From NCBI GenBank assembly GCA_028866335.1, contig JAGWIL010000004.1:1-37416 (forward strand): a DNA stretch of 37,416 nucleotides, written 5' to 3'. Positions 15,977 through 23,892 of the stretch are shown piece after piece (the first letter of the stretch is position 1; each line of letters opens with the position of its first letter). This DNA is from Rhodospirillales bacterium. GTDB taxonomy: Bacteria; Pseudomonadota; Alphaproteobacteria; Acetobacterales; Acetobacteraceae. The position numbers and the translations under genes are program-made. The notes beneath the pieces were generated by a model. That model had not been told where the DNA came from. It did not search any database and saw nothing but the letters and a program-made list of their open reading frames with translations.

Positions 15977-16929
15977 TGCGGGCATCCGGCGCCGGGGGTC
16001 CAGTGACCGGGGTTGCCTTGCAGCCCTGGCTGGTTGGTGATCCGGATCACCTGGTCATTGATGTGGAGACTGTCACGCCCGCCATCGGCGGCCTGGGTCT
16101 TGAAGGCCAGCACCGGCTGTTCGACGAGGTTCGCTCGCAGAAGCACGCGATATCGCGCCATGCCGACCATGTCGCGCTGCAGGCGGCCGAGGTCCGACAG
16201 GAAGATTTCGTCGGCCTGGGTTTCACCGTCAGCCCATCCCTCCGCCACCCATTTGTCCCAGTAGGCGACCTCTTGCTTGGTGCGCGGCAGGGACGAGTCA
16301 GTCGGGCGCAGCGGGTTGGCCCAGCTTCGCACCAGATAGGTTCGCCAGTTCGGCGGTGTCGATGCGAGTTGTGCCTCCCGCGTGATCTCGTAAATGCAGG
16401 AGGTTTCACGCGCCACCTGTCCATTGTCGCCCAGGGCGAACGCCATTTGCGCGGCGCTCACGATGGGCGGCCGCATCAGTGTCTGGCCGCCGTTGACGGG
16501 CAGAACAAGCGCGCCGAAGTCGTAAGTTGTATCGAGCTGGGCCTGATAACGCCGCAACATCTCGTTGATCGAGAAGCTTCGCGCCGCGAGCCCGCCTTGA
16601 GCGCCGTAGGTCAGCGCTGCGGTCTTCAACGTGCCTTCGCGACTGGCCGAGAGACCGTCCGTCGGCTGATCGCCTGGACGTGCGTCTTGGAGAGCCTCCA
16701 GCGAAGGCGGTGCCTCGGTGCCCACCACCATGGGGTCTTCCGACGCACCCGTAATCGGCTGGTTGGTCGGATTGCCCAGCGCGGGAAGGTTCTGCTCCAT
16801 CTGGTCGGGGGTGGGGAAGGGTGGCACCGCCGGCGAGGTAAGGGAGTTTGTCTGCGCGCGTGCTCCGGAGGCAGCGCCCAGGGCCATGATCACGGTTCCG
16901 GCCATGACGGCCGCGTGCAGCTTACGCAT
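15973..16929 (-). CDS. dotC: DotC/TraI family outer-membrane core protein
   Basis: 318 residues, near DotC (303). Overlaps dotD by 8 nt. Family blocks: LKTAALTYGAQGGLAARSFSINEML, then LDTTYDFGALVLP, MRPPIVSAAQMAF, SCIYEITREAQLASTPPNWRTYL, then NPLRPTDSSLPRTKQEVAYWDKWVAEGW and FLSDLGRLQRDMVGMARYRVL. DotC assembles with DotD and DotH at the outer membrane. Odd point: the leader ends in ALGAASGARAQ and has no lipobox cysteine, while Legionella DotC is a lipoprotein. Here the outer-membrane anchoring would depend on DotD alone. Confidence 0.92.
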   Translation of the reverse strand: MRKLHAAVMAGTVIMALGAASGARAQTNSLTSPAVPPFPTPDQMEQNLPALGNPTNQPITGASEDPMVVGTEAPPSLEALQDARPGDQPTDGLSASREGTLKTAALTYGAQGGLAARSFSINEMLRRYQAQLDTTYDFGALVLPVNGGQTLMRPPIVSAAQMAFALGDNGQVARETSCIYEITREAQLASTPPNWRTYLVRSWANPLRPTDSSLPRTKQEVAYWDKWVAEGWADGETQADEIFLSDLGRLQRDMVGMARYRVLLRANLVEQPVLAFKTQAADGGRDSLHINDQVIRITNQPGLQGNPGHWTPGAGCPQ

Positions 16930-17389
16930 GATGAATCACCTCGACCTGATGATGAAGCGGATCGACCTGCACCGTGGCCTTGGCTCCGGCATCGGCGCCG
17001 AGCTGCTGGAAGACCTGGTAAGCCGTTTCTGAGGCCGAGATCGAAACGTTGAGCGGCTGCGCGTTTTGTGGCGCGGTCACGTAGAAGGTGTAGCCGACGC
17101 TTTGCGCGAGCTTGGAGACGGCGCCATCCAGAGGACCGTTCCAGGTGAAGGACACTGTCTTTTGCAGGGGGTCGGGCAGCACCGCTTGCTGAGGCGGCGG
17201 CGTGACCGTGGGATTCATCTCGCCGAGTTCGGCCATCTCCGAATCAACATCGGTAATGCTCTTTTGCAGTGCCAATTCGGGGTTTGGCATACCGGCGGCT
17301 TCGACCGTGGTGGGCACCGGGTGGACAGGCGCAGCACACCCCGCGAGCAAGGCCGTGCCGAGCAAAAGACCGAGTAGACCGTATTTCAT
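16922..17389 (-). CDS. dotD: DotD/TraH family outer-membrane lipoprotein
   Basis: 155 residues (DotD is 163). Lipobox LLAGC puts the lipidated cysteine at residue 18. A linker follows, then a secretin N0-like domain of about 80 residues: TVSFTWNGPLDGAVSKLAQSVGYTFYV, NVSISASETAYQVFQQLGADAG, and VQVDPLHHQVEVIHHA. DotD targets DotH to the outer membrane with DotC. ATG 17389 overlaps the upstream stop as ATGA. It sits early in its block, directly before dotC, as in IncI (traH-traI). Confidence 0.92.
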   Translation of the reverse strand: MKYGLLGLLLGTALLAGCAAPVHPVPTTVEAAGMPNPELALQKSITDVDSEMAELGEMNPTVTPPPQQAVLPDPLQKTVSFTWNGPLDGAVSKLAQSVGYTFYVTAPQNAQPLNVSISASETAYQVFQQLGADAGAKATVQVDPLHHQVEVIHHA

Positions 17390-17619
17390 GACCAGATATC
17401 CCTCCCGGAACCGAGTGCGCTCTGACGCAGCGATTTCGTGGTCGGCAAGATACTGGAAAGGCTGATCCAGTTGCGCTCGTCCGACACGATCCGGGCCTCA
17501 CACAGGGCTTGCCACCGAAGGCGGATACGCCATGCCCGCTCACGGCGACCTTTGCCCCCGCGCGGAATGCTGAAAGGGACGATCAGGGGAGCCCCGAGCC
17601 TGATTGTGAGATGCGCCAT
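17386..17619 (-). CDS. Small basic protein at head of dotD-dotM block
   Basis: 77 residues from ATG 17619, behind GGAGG that is inside a hairpin; an ATG four codons upstream would lie on the Shine-Dalgarno itself and is rejected. The sequence starts MAHLTIRLGAPLIVPFSIPR, then is Arg/Trp-rich (GRRERAWRIRLRWQALCEAR), with a Ser-rich end (NWISLSSILPTTKSLRQSAL). No clear TM or signal. It is coupled to dotD (ATGA overlap). It may be a leader or small regulatory protein; no family recognised. Confidence 0.6.
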   Translation of the reverse strand: MAHLTIRLGAPLIVPFSIPRGGKGRRERAWRIRLRWQALCEARIVSDERNWISLSSILPTTKSLRQSALGSGRDIWS

Positions 17620-17665
17620 CGCTGCCTCCATGGTCGGAAGGCTAGGGCGTCATTTTGCGAACGGC
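17620..17665 (-). promoter_or_regulatory. Leader element L6: exact motif copy plus SD hairpin
   Basis: GCCGTTCGCA on the minus strand (17665-17656), 36 nt before ATG 17619. Hairpin GCCTTC / GGAGGC (17642-17637 and 17629-17624, one G-U pair, 7-nt loop) contains the whole GGAGG Shine-Dalgarno in its 3' arm. Confidence 0.55.
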
Positions 17666-17715
17666 ACCCTCGTACTCGCAGTCGGAATCATCTGCTCGGT
17701 TGGCACCGATCAGCA

Positions 17716-18087
17716 TCAGGTCGCAGCGGGGCGAATGAGGCGTCTAGCCGCGGCAACGACCTGACATCTTGTCGTCGGTGCGACGTCCCCGAGCTTGTGG
17801 GCAACCGTGTCCGGATCCTCGTCCAACCCGACGGAAAGCATGCGGGCCGCATATGTAGGCCAAAGTGCAGTGCCTTCTTCGATTTCTGCGCTATCGATCC
17901 CCAGACCAGAAAGCATTGCGCGAAGCCTGCCGAGCTTGGCTTCAAGCTCGGCTATTCTCTTGCTGGACTCCACTGCATTTTGCTGAGCACCGTCGAGAGC
18001 GGTCTGCTGTTGAGCGATTAACGCCTTCTGACTTTCACAGAGGTTAGTCAGTTCTGCATTTACCTCAGATGGCTTTTTACTCAGCAC
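17716..18087 (-). CDS. Coiled-coil protein at end of dotO block
   Basis: 123 residues from GTG 18087, behind GAAGGAGAAGAAGG; the frame extends nine codons further but those are all arginines from the Shine-Dalgarno region. Residues about 10-60 are a heptad helix (LTNLCESQKALIAQQQTALDGA then SSKRIAELEAKLGRLRAMLS). The C-terminal part (LWPTYAARMLSVGLDEDPDTVAHKLGDVAP and ARRLIRP) is helical. Cytosolic. Last gene of the block that includes DotO and IcmJ. Unknown family; perhaps a regulator or adaptor. Confidence 0.65.
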   Translation of the reverse strand: MLSKKPSEVNAELTNLCESQKALIAQQQTALDGAQQNAVESSKRIAELEAKLGRLRAMLSGLGIDSAEIEEGTALWPTYAARMLSVGLDEDPDTVAHKLGDVAPTTRCQVVAAARRLIRPAAT

Positions 18088-18150
18088 CCTTCTTCTCCTT
18101 CGAAGTCGTCTCACCTATGAGGCGCCCTAAGAACCTCATTTCCGGCCGGT

Positions 18151-18660
18151 TCAACTGCTTCGCTGTGATCCTTCGGGGCGTTGGCGTTTGACCAGTCGGT
18201 ATCCGCTCGCTTCGTCTCCCTCGAGCAGCCCGGAGAACCAGAGATCCCGCAAGGCGACACGCACGGCCTTCTCGGAGACGCCCGTGCGTAGATGCAGGCC
18301 CTGCACGCTGCACACATCGCCAAGATACGTCCGAAGCGTGCTTCTCAATTCCCTGCTGGATTCGGCACGCCGCTGGGGAATTCTGACATCCGGGCCGGTG
18401 TAGCCAGCCAGTGCGTAGGTCCCAAATGCGATGCGCCGCACGAGACCGCGCTGGATCATGGCGCGTAGATGGCCAGTGGCCGTTGGAACGGGCCGCTGGA
18501 TATGCTCCGCGATCTCACCGGCCGAACGCGGCTCGCTCATGTATCGCAGGATCGAGTCTCTGATCGGCTGCGGTCGAACGGGCTTGTCTACGGTTTGCCT
18601 TGCGACATCCGGCTCGGAACGAGGTCCTTCCCGCCACGACGCCCTTTTCAAGCTGACCAT
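18151..18660 (-). CDS. Double winged-helix DNA-binding protein
   Basis: 169 residues; ATG 18660 is three bases after the dotO stop. Residues about 32-75 form a winged HTH (IRDSILRYMSEPRSAGEIAEHIQRPVPTATGHLRAMIQRGLVRRI), and about 108-160 a second one (RTYLGDVCSVQGLHLRTGVSEKAVRVALRDLWFSGLLEG) followed by a wing strand YRLVKRQ. This tandem layout suggests a transcription regulator or a DNA-processing accessory protein. Being encoded inside the transfer operon, it is a candidate for controlling the dispersed 10-bp motif, but that is inference. Confidence 0.75.
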   Translation of the reverse strand: MVSLKRASWREGPRSEPDVARQTVDKPVRPQPIRDSILRYMSEPRSAGEIAEHIQRPVPTATGHLRAMIQRGLVRRIAFGTYALAGYTGPDVRIPQRRAESSRELRSTLRTYLGDVCSVQGLHLRTGVSEKAVRVALRDLWFSGLLEGDEASGYRLVKRQRPEGSQRSS

Positions 18661-18663
18661 CCA

Positions 18664-21600
18664 CTACTCCGCAGCAACCGGCATCGTGTCGTTAGCCGGC
18701 TTCGGCTCGTCCTGGGGCCGAAGTATCAGGCCAAGCCCGCGGCCTTCGATCAATTCCGTAGCGAGTGTGTCGATGACCCCTGTCTCGATATTGTCCGCCG
18801 CATCGCCTTTTCGCATGAGCGCCTTGGTCCGCCGCTCGATTTCCTCGCTGGCCGATCCGCCAGGGAACACCTTTGAGAGCCTCCGCAGGCCTTCGGTAAA
18901 ACCGACGCGGTCATAAAGACGGTTACGCAGGCTCGTATCGGCCGGCGTCGTGGACAACGCCCAGAGTTCGACAGGCCCAAGCGAATTGATGAGGAACTGC
19001 TCGTAATGCTTGGACTCTGCGCGCAGGATCGCGAGAAAAGGCGCGCCGTCCTTGCGTGGGCCGGTCAGGCGGTGCCGCACGATCTTGCCGCTGGCTTCCG
19101 TAAGCCCGAAGCGTTCGATGATGGTTTCTCGCTCCCTCTGGTCGTCGGCGCCGAGCACGAAACGGCCGGTCGACTGGGCAATGATACCGTCGCCCATATC
19201 CGACAGCCGCTGGCTGGCAAAACCAAGCTGGACGTTGTGTTTGCGACCCTCGCGGACATCGAGTTCCGCTTGGGCACGGACGAGGAGGCTTCCTTGGGTT
19301 CGATGCCATTCATCATAGTCGATCCGCTTCACCGTCTCGTAGATCTCGGTGATGCGGACCCTGTGATAGCCCTGAACCCGCTCCGGGATGAACTTGATGT
19401 ATTCCGGATGCAGGAAGAAGTTACGGCCGAGAATATGACGGGCCAGAAGATAGACCATTTCCGTCTGACGGTTCGCCGCCGCCGACCCGTGCGGAGCAAT
19501 GTATTGAAGGTCGAGCACGATGATGCGCGCCGGGCCGAAGTCCAGTTGCGTCGGCGCGTTCAAGGTCTCGTAGCGACGGATCAGGTCTGAGATGTAACGC
19601 TCGAAGATCTGCGACGCCTTCTCCGACGTTTCGGCAAGCTTGAGGCTGTCGAACATGTCCTTCACCTGGTCCGAGCGAACGGCGCCGATCAGGTCTTCGA
19701 GGATCGGCACGGCATGGCGCTGTGCCCGTTCGGCCAGCCGATACTCTCCGGCATCGCAAAGCGCGTTCACGACGTCTCGCCAATAGGGCGATTCATCGTG
19801 CAGCTTCGCGCCGATGTGCTCGATCGCCTCGTCCACGTCCGGATCGACGCCCCGGCGATAGTGTTTGGCGCCACCGCCCAGCTCCGTGCAATTGCGGTAG
19901 ACCTCGTCGATGACCAGAGAAATGAGCTGGGTCATGCCTTCAAACGGCGTCGTCTGATCCGGCGGCATCGTCGCCAGAGCGAGGAAATTCTGTAGGAAGG
20001 CCTTTTCGAGGGGCAGAGGGTATTCGCAACCGACCTGAAGATCGAAAATGTTGAACTCATAGCCGGGCGCGAAGAGCAGCGAGGAGAAGATCGCCTCGTG
20101 CTTGCGGTTGGGGCCAAGTGCCTCCTGCACCAACTTCACGAACCCTTCGGCCGATTTACCGATGTCGGCCTTGCCGATGAGCGGCAACTTCGCCCCGTTC
20201 GTGCCCATGACCGCCGGGCTCAGACAGAGACCGATGTTGATCGTGTTAGCCAAGACGGATTTTCCCGAGCCAGGCGGTGCTACGAAGATATCCACGGTCA
20301 AGGGCCGCACCCGACCACCGGATGGGTCGTAGGGCCAGATGCCCCCGTCGGCGCGCCGGAACAGCACGCTGCCGCTGTCCCACGGCGAGGCCGTGTGGCT
20401 CCAAGGGAGCATCCCAAGGGCGTCACCGAGTGGTGCTAGCGCCGGGTTCGCGGTCGAGCCTAACGAGAGTCCCGGCACGCTGCTCATGGCGCCTTCGAGC
20501 GGATCGCCGATGACCGCCGTCGTTTTTGTGTTGCCCCACCCCTCGATCCGCTGCGAGAGCGTGGATACCCGGCGGCGGAGCTTCGCCGGTTGGTCCGCCG
20601 GAGCCCAGGTCGCAAAGCTCGCACGCATCTTCACGCTGATATGGTTCTCCTTGCGGCGCAGATCGTCGATGTATGCGAGCGCCCGACGAAGATCGGCATT
20701 GCCTGGAAACATGCTCAGGAACGACGCCCCGACATCCTTCATTTGCATCGCTGATCGACCGCTGCCCTCCATCAGGAAGGACGCACGCCAAGGGATGCGG
20801 TCCTGTCCGAGCGTCGCCGCCAACTCGACGAACGGCCGCGGATCTTCCGGACCGATGTCCATGTCGATCGGGCCGAAGGCATTCTCGCCGAAATCTACCC
20901 GTTGGCCGCCCTTGGTCACGGCATCCGCGTAGAAGATCTGGTCGCGGATTTGGGGCCAGAGCACATTCTCAGCCGGTGGACGCTTATCGCCATCATCGGG
21001 ACACCGCGCCATCAATCCATCGCCGGGCAAGCTCGGCCGCCATTCCGACGCCGCCATCTCGCGATACATGGCCTCGCGCGACATGCGCAGCGCATCGTGG
21101 GGACCGATGACCTTGGCGCTTACATCATGGGCACGCAGCGCGGACATGACGCGCGTCACGAACGCCGAATGTCGTGCGGACATCACCTCACTGCGCAGGT
21201 AGAGACGCTGCGTGTTCCCGACGCGACCGATCGACTTGGCGTTATCGGCATATTCGAACTTGAGCTGCCGACGCTCCTCTTTCGTCAGGACGGAAGTCCG
21301 TGTCCAGAGAATGAAATACGCCGCTTCCCAGCGCATGATCTTCGGCCAGAGCAGGGCACGCTCGTCGAGGATGCCATCCATTTCCAGTCCGAGCGTCTTG
21401 GCGATATTGCGGCACGATGTCAGGTTGACACGCTCGATCTCGACCAGTGCCGCATCCGGATCGGAAATATACCATCCGACGATCGCATGGCCCTTTGCCT
21501 CCAGGGCACCGGACAAATCGAGGCGCATAGCCTCGGTAATCCCTGCGAAGTCCTTCCGCTCCGCCATGCGCTGCATGCCGTCGATGCGGACCCATGAGAG

Positions 21601-21723
21601 GTAGTTACCCCGTTTGTCGATCAGCGCGTCGTTGTGGGCCGTTTCGATATCGCAGAACGAGCCCAGCGGTTGTCTGAACATCAGCGAGACGTTCGCCAGA
21701 GCCGCGGCAAGACTTTTGAGCAT
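18664..21723 (-). CDS. dotO: DotO/IcmB/TraU family secretion ATPase
   Basis: 1019 residues from ATG 21723 behind a strong AGGAGG; IcmB is 1009. A longer frame upstream reads through icmJ out of frame and is not used. Walker A APPGSGKSV is at 482-490, in the sequence LTVDIFVAPPGSGKSVLANT. A later beta strand with acidic residue (ARIIVLDLQYIA) is the Walker B candidate, and LGFASQRLSDMGDGIIAQSTGRFVLG fits the VirB4-like RecA core. DotO is the VirB4-type ATPase at the base of the channel on which DotB docks. It follows icmJ by 20 nt, as icmJ-icmB in Legionella. Confidence 0.93.
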   Translation of the reverse strand: MLKSLAAALANVSLMFRQPLGSFCDIETAHNDALIDKRGNYLSWVRIDGMQRMAERKDFAGITEAMRLDLSGALEAKGHAIVGWYISDPDAALVEIERVNLTSCRNIAKTLGLEMDGILDERALLWPKIMRWEAAYFILWTRTSVLTKEERRQLKFEYADNAKSIGRVGNTQRLYLRSEVMSARHSAFVTRVMSALRAHDVSAKVIGPHDALRMSREAMYREMAASEWRPSLPGDGLMARCPDDGDKRPPAENVLWPQIRDQIFYADAVTKGGQRVDFGENAFGPIDMDIGPEDPRPFVELAATLGQDRIPWRASFLMEGSGRSAMQMKDVGASFLSMFPGNADLRRALAYIDDLRRKENHISVKMRASFATWAPADQPAKLRRRVSTLSQRIEGWGNTKTTAVIGDPLEGAMSSVPGLSLGSTANPALAPLGDALGMLPWSHTASPWDSGSVLFRRADGGIWPYDPSGGRVRPLTVDIFVAPPGSGKSVLANTINIGLCLSPAVMGTNGAKLPLIGKADIGKSAEGFVKLVQEALGPNRKHEAIFSSLLFAPGYEFNIFDLQVGCEYPLPLEKAFLQNFLALATMPPDQTTPFEGMTQLISLVIDEVYRNCTELGGGAKHYRRGVDPDVDEAIEHIGAKLHDESPYWRDVVNALCDAGEYRLAERAQRHAVPILEDLIGAVRSDQVKDMFDSLKLAETSEKASQIFERYISDLIRRYETLNAPTQLDFGPARIIVLDLQYIAPHGSAAANRQTEMVYLLARHILGRNFFLHPEYIKFIPERVQGYHRVRITEIYETVKRIDYDEWHRTQGSLLVRAQAELDVREGRKHNVQLGFASQRLSDMGDGIIAQSTGRFVLGADDQRERETIIERFGLTEASGKIVRHRLTGPRKDGAPFLAILRAESKHYEQFLINSLGPVELWALSTTPADTSLRNRLYDRVGFTEGLRRLSKVFPGGSASEEIERRTKALMRKGDAADNIETGVIDTLATELIEGRGLGLILRPQDEPKPANDTMPVAAE

Positions 21724-21742
21724 GACGGACCTCCTGCCGTTG

Positions 21743-22330
21743 TTAAGCTGACGCTCGACCGGCGGCGGCCCAGCTATCGACGATCTCGGGATAAATATCG
21801 GCGGCACCATCAAAGATGTGCCCAAGGGGTAAGAGCCGCGCGCCGCCGAGCAGCCTGTCGCGGGCCTGATAAGCCTCGCTCGGGAGACGGAGTAAGGCGT
21901 CAGCCAGGTCTGACGGAGACGATGAGCCGAGCCGCGCCGTTGCCTCACGGCGTCGTTCGAGAAAGCCTTGCCCAACGTGATAAAGGGTCGGGATCATCCC
22001 GGTGGTCTTCGTCGGCTTAGCACCTGTCTCAACGCGCTCGCCGTGAGCACGGAGCACAAGATGAAGACGCCGGATAACTACATTGATCGCCGCTTGGCTA
22101 AGCTCCGGAATCCAAACGATGCAGGCCTCTTCGTCGATGCGCGGGCGCACGAGGTTCTGCACGAGGCCGCATAAAACGCAGCAGGAAGGCGCACCGCGTC
22201 CAAGGTAGGCATGACCGGACCCCGAACTGCATCCGCAGTGACGGCAGGTCCCCGAGGGCTCGATCGGGGTTTCGCGCGCGATGGGCGCCGCCGTTCCGGG
22301 AGACAAGAATAAGGGGAGCAGCGACATCAT
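21743..22330 (-). CDS. icmJ: IcmJ/DotN-like zinc-ribbon protein
   Basis: 195 residues (IcmJ 208). ATG 22330 overlaps the upstream stop (ATGA). Two cysteine pairs, C29-x2-C32 (CRHC) and C51-x2-C54 (CVLC), with additional C34 and C50, form a probable zinc site. Then VWIPELSQAAINVVIRRLHLVLRAHG and a C-terminal part with LADALLRLPSEAYQARDRLLGGARLLPLG. DotN is part of the coupling complex with DotL and DotM and binds zinc. Position just before dotO matches icmJ-icmB and the traT-traU pair of IncI. Assignment rests on cysteines, size and context. Confidence 0.75.
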   Translation of the reverse strand: MMSLLPLFLSPGTAAPIARETPIEPSGTCRHCGCSSGSGHAYLGRGAPSCCVLCGLVQNLVRPRIDEEACIVWIPELSQAAINVVIRRLHLVLRAHGERVETGAKPTKTTGMIPTLYHVGQGFLERRREATARLGSSSPSDLADALLRLPSEAYQARDRLLGGARLLPLGHIFDGAADIYPEIVDSWAAAGRASA

Positions 22331-22647
22331 GAAATCAAGCTCACCAGGGCCACGCTTGCGAAGGCCCAGACCAGAACCAGCAAGATGCGCAGCAAGCTAC
22401 GTCGCCGCGTGTCGCTGATGGCCCGATCCGACCAGAGAAAAGCGATGCCACCAATCGTTGGCGCCGAGGCGACGAGGAACAGCTTCATCGGAAACATCAT
22501 GCCCCGAGCGATGGCGCCGATCTCGGGCGCTCTGATGAGCGCGGCACAGACGTAAGCCAGTGATACAGCAAGCATGATGCTTGCGAGGCGAACACTCGGG
22601 GCCCCGTTCGACGTCGGCAGGGACCGGTCCAGACCAGAAGCAGCCAT
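22327..22647 (-). CDS. Small membrane protein (TraS position)
   Basis: 106 residues from ATG 22647 behind GGAGG with 8-nt spacing; the longer frame begins inside the untranslated gap. Three hydrophobic segments at about 21-38 (SIMLAVSLAYVCAALI), 50-68 (MMFPMKLFLVASAPTIGGIAFLW) and 84-104 (LRILLVLVWAFASVALVSLI). It lies between the DotP-like and IcmJ genes, the place of traS in IncI plasmids. In R64 as I recall it traS is not conserved with Legionella. A membrane component of the machine is likely; no precise function. Confidence 0.7.
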   Translation of the reverse strand: MAASGLDRSLPTSNGAPSVRLASIMLAVSLAYVCAALIRAPEIGAIARGMMFPMKLFLVASAPTIGGIAFLWSDRAISDTRRRSLLRILLVLVWAFASVALVSLIS

Positions 22648-22719
22648 CGTTTTGACCTCCATCAAGAAGAGCCGGCCTGCCAATGCGGCTACCAGCCGCA
22701 AAGGCAGGCCGGTGCCGTC

Positions 22720-23229
22720 TCAGCCGCCGGTGTTGCCGAACTGGACCATCTGCGGCGTGGTGTTGACCGTGGCGGCGCCGCCGGAGGCCGAGATCGACGC
22801 CTTACCGATCCAGACGCCGGCGGTGGCGAAGAGGCCGCACAGGACCAGGCCCGCGATGCCGCGACCGATATGACCGCTCTCGCGGTTCTGCGGCTGACGG
22901 GACTGCCAGAGCGCCCAGACGCCGAAGCCGAAGCAGATGGCGGCCGCCAGGTAGCAGCCCATACCGAACGCTTCGCCGCCCGAGTTGATCGCCTCGCTCG
23001 ACATCGTGTTGACCTGCGCGCCGAGGCCGCCGGTGGGGGAGGTTGCCTGCGCCAGGGCGTGGCCGGCGAAGGCGAACGCGCCGCCGAAGGCCAGCAGAAA
23101 GGCCGGCATGACTTTCCGGCCGAGCCCGGAGAGGGTGAGCTTGACGGAAAACCTGGCCGGGTTGGAAACGAGCACGGCGTCACCACGCTTGAACGTGGCC
23201 TCCCGTGCCTGAGTGTGCTTGAGTTTCAC
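22720..23229 (-). CDS. DotP/IcmD/TraR-like membrane protein
   Basis: 169 residues from GTG 23229 behind CAGGAG; upstream in-frame ATGs would put the leader motif in the protein and are rejected. Hydrophobic segments at about 38-58 (VMPAFLLAFGGAFAFAGHALA, possibly a signal or TM), 85-105 (GCYLAAAICFGFGVWALWQS) and 121-141 (IAGLVLCGLFATAGVWIG). A Gly-rich small TM protein placed between a DotE-like protein and IcmJ matches IcmD/TraR. The C-terminus FGNTGG resembles FFNTGG at the end of the upstream DotE-like protein, which suggests the two are related. Confidence 0.65.
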   Translation of the reverse strand: MKLKHTQAREATFKRGDAVLVSNPARFSVKLTLSGLGRKVMPAFLLAFGGAFAFAGHALAQATSPTGGLGAQVNTMSSEAINSGGEAFGMGCYLAAAICFGFGVWALWQSRQPQNRESGHIGRGIAGLVLCGLFATAGVWIGKASISASGGAATVNTTPQMVQFGNTGG

Positions 23230-23302
23230 GGAGTGGCTCCTGTTTGACTGACGAGGGAAAGGCCCCTCACGCATCAGGCTGATCCAGGAGACTGCGAACG
23301 GC
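23230..23302 (-). promoter_or_regulatory. Leader element L7: exact motif copy plus inverted repeats
   Basis: GCCGTTCGCA on the minus strand (23302-23293), 63 nt before GTG 23229 and about 18 nt after the preceding stop. The Shine-Dalgarno GGAG (23240-23237) pairs with CTCC (23233-23230) across a 3-nt loop, directly against the start codon. Further up, CTGATG / CGTCAG with AGGG / CCCT can form a longer bulged hairpin (about 23247-23276). Confidence 0.5.
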
Positions 23303-23320
23303 ATCACGGTTTTGGTTTTT

Positions 23321-23872
23321 TTAGCCGCCGGTGTTGAAGAACGATTCGATGCCCGTCGCGACGGTCAAAATATTGATGCAGAGCACGCCGAAAACAAACT
23401 GCACGCCACAGGCGCTCAGTGATCCGTTGGCGGCGCCGTTGATGATGCTACGCCACCGCATGATCGACCAATAGACACACGCCGCGCCGAAGGCCTCGAA
23501 GATGTATTGGAACATCTGCACGACATTGACGACGCTCGCATCCGGCGTCGCCCCCAGGATATTTGATGCCGTGGCCGGTGTGGTCGCGGCGTAACTCGTG
23601 AGCCCAACGGTCATGTTCGTGCCGGCGCTGACATTCGCCATGGTGAGAAAATGGGGAAAGCTCGCGAACACGCCACTCAGGATCAAGGAGATGAAGGGCA
23701 CCCACGGCTTGTCGATGCGGTGATGCTGATATCGTGAATGCGGCTCCGACCAGCGCCAGAGCGACCACGCAAAGAACATGAAGCAGCCGCACGCCGATAG
23801 ATAGCAGAAGGCAGGAAGTGCGACGGCGATGCTGTCGGCGATCGCCGTCGCGAAGTTGACCAGGCCTTGCAT
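23321..23872 (-). CDS. DotE/IcmC/TraQ-like membrane protein
   Basis: 183 residues (IcmC 194); ATG 23872 behind GGGAGG. TM segments at about 13-38 (SIAVALPAFCYLSACGCFMFFAWSLW), 59-77 (PFISLILSGVFASFPHFL), 120-137 (IFEAFGAACVYWSIM) and 153-175 (GVQFVFGVLCINILTVATGI). The four-TM layout, size and place after DotG/DotF match IcmC/TraQ. IcmC, IcmD and IcmV are paralogous inner-membrane proteins of type IVB systems. The C-terminus FFNTGG is shared in form with the next gene's FGNTGG. Confidence 0.68.
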   Translation of the reverse strand: MQGLVNFATAIADSIAVALPAFCYLSACGCFMFFAWSLWRWSEPHSRYQHHRIDKPWVPFISLILSGVFASFPHFLTMANVSAGTNMTVGLTSYAATTPATASNILGATPDASVVNVVQMFQYIFEAFGAACVYWSIMRWRSIINGAANGSLSACGVQFVFGVLCINILTVATGIESFFNTGG

Positions 23873-23892
23873 GGACGGCCTCCCTTGAACAG

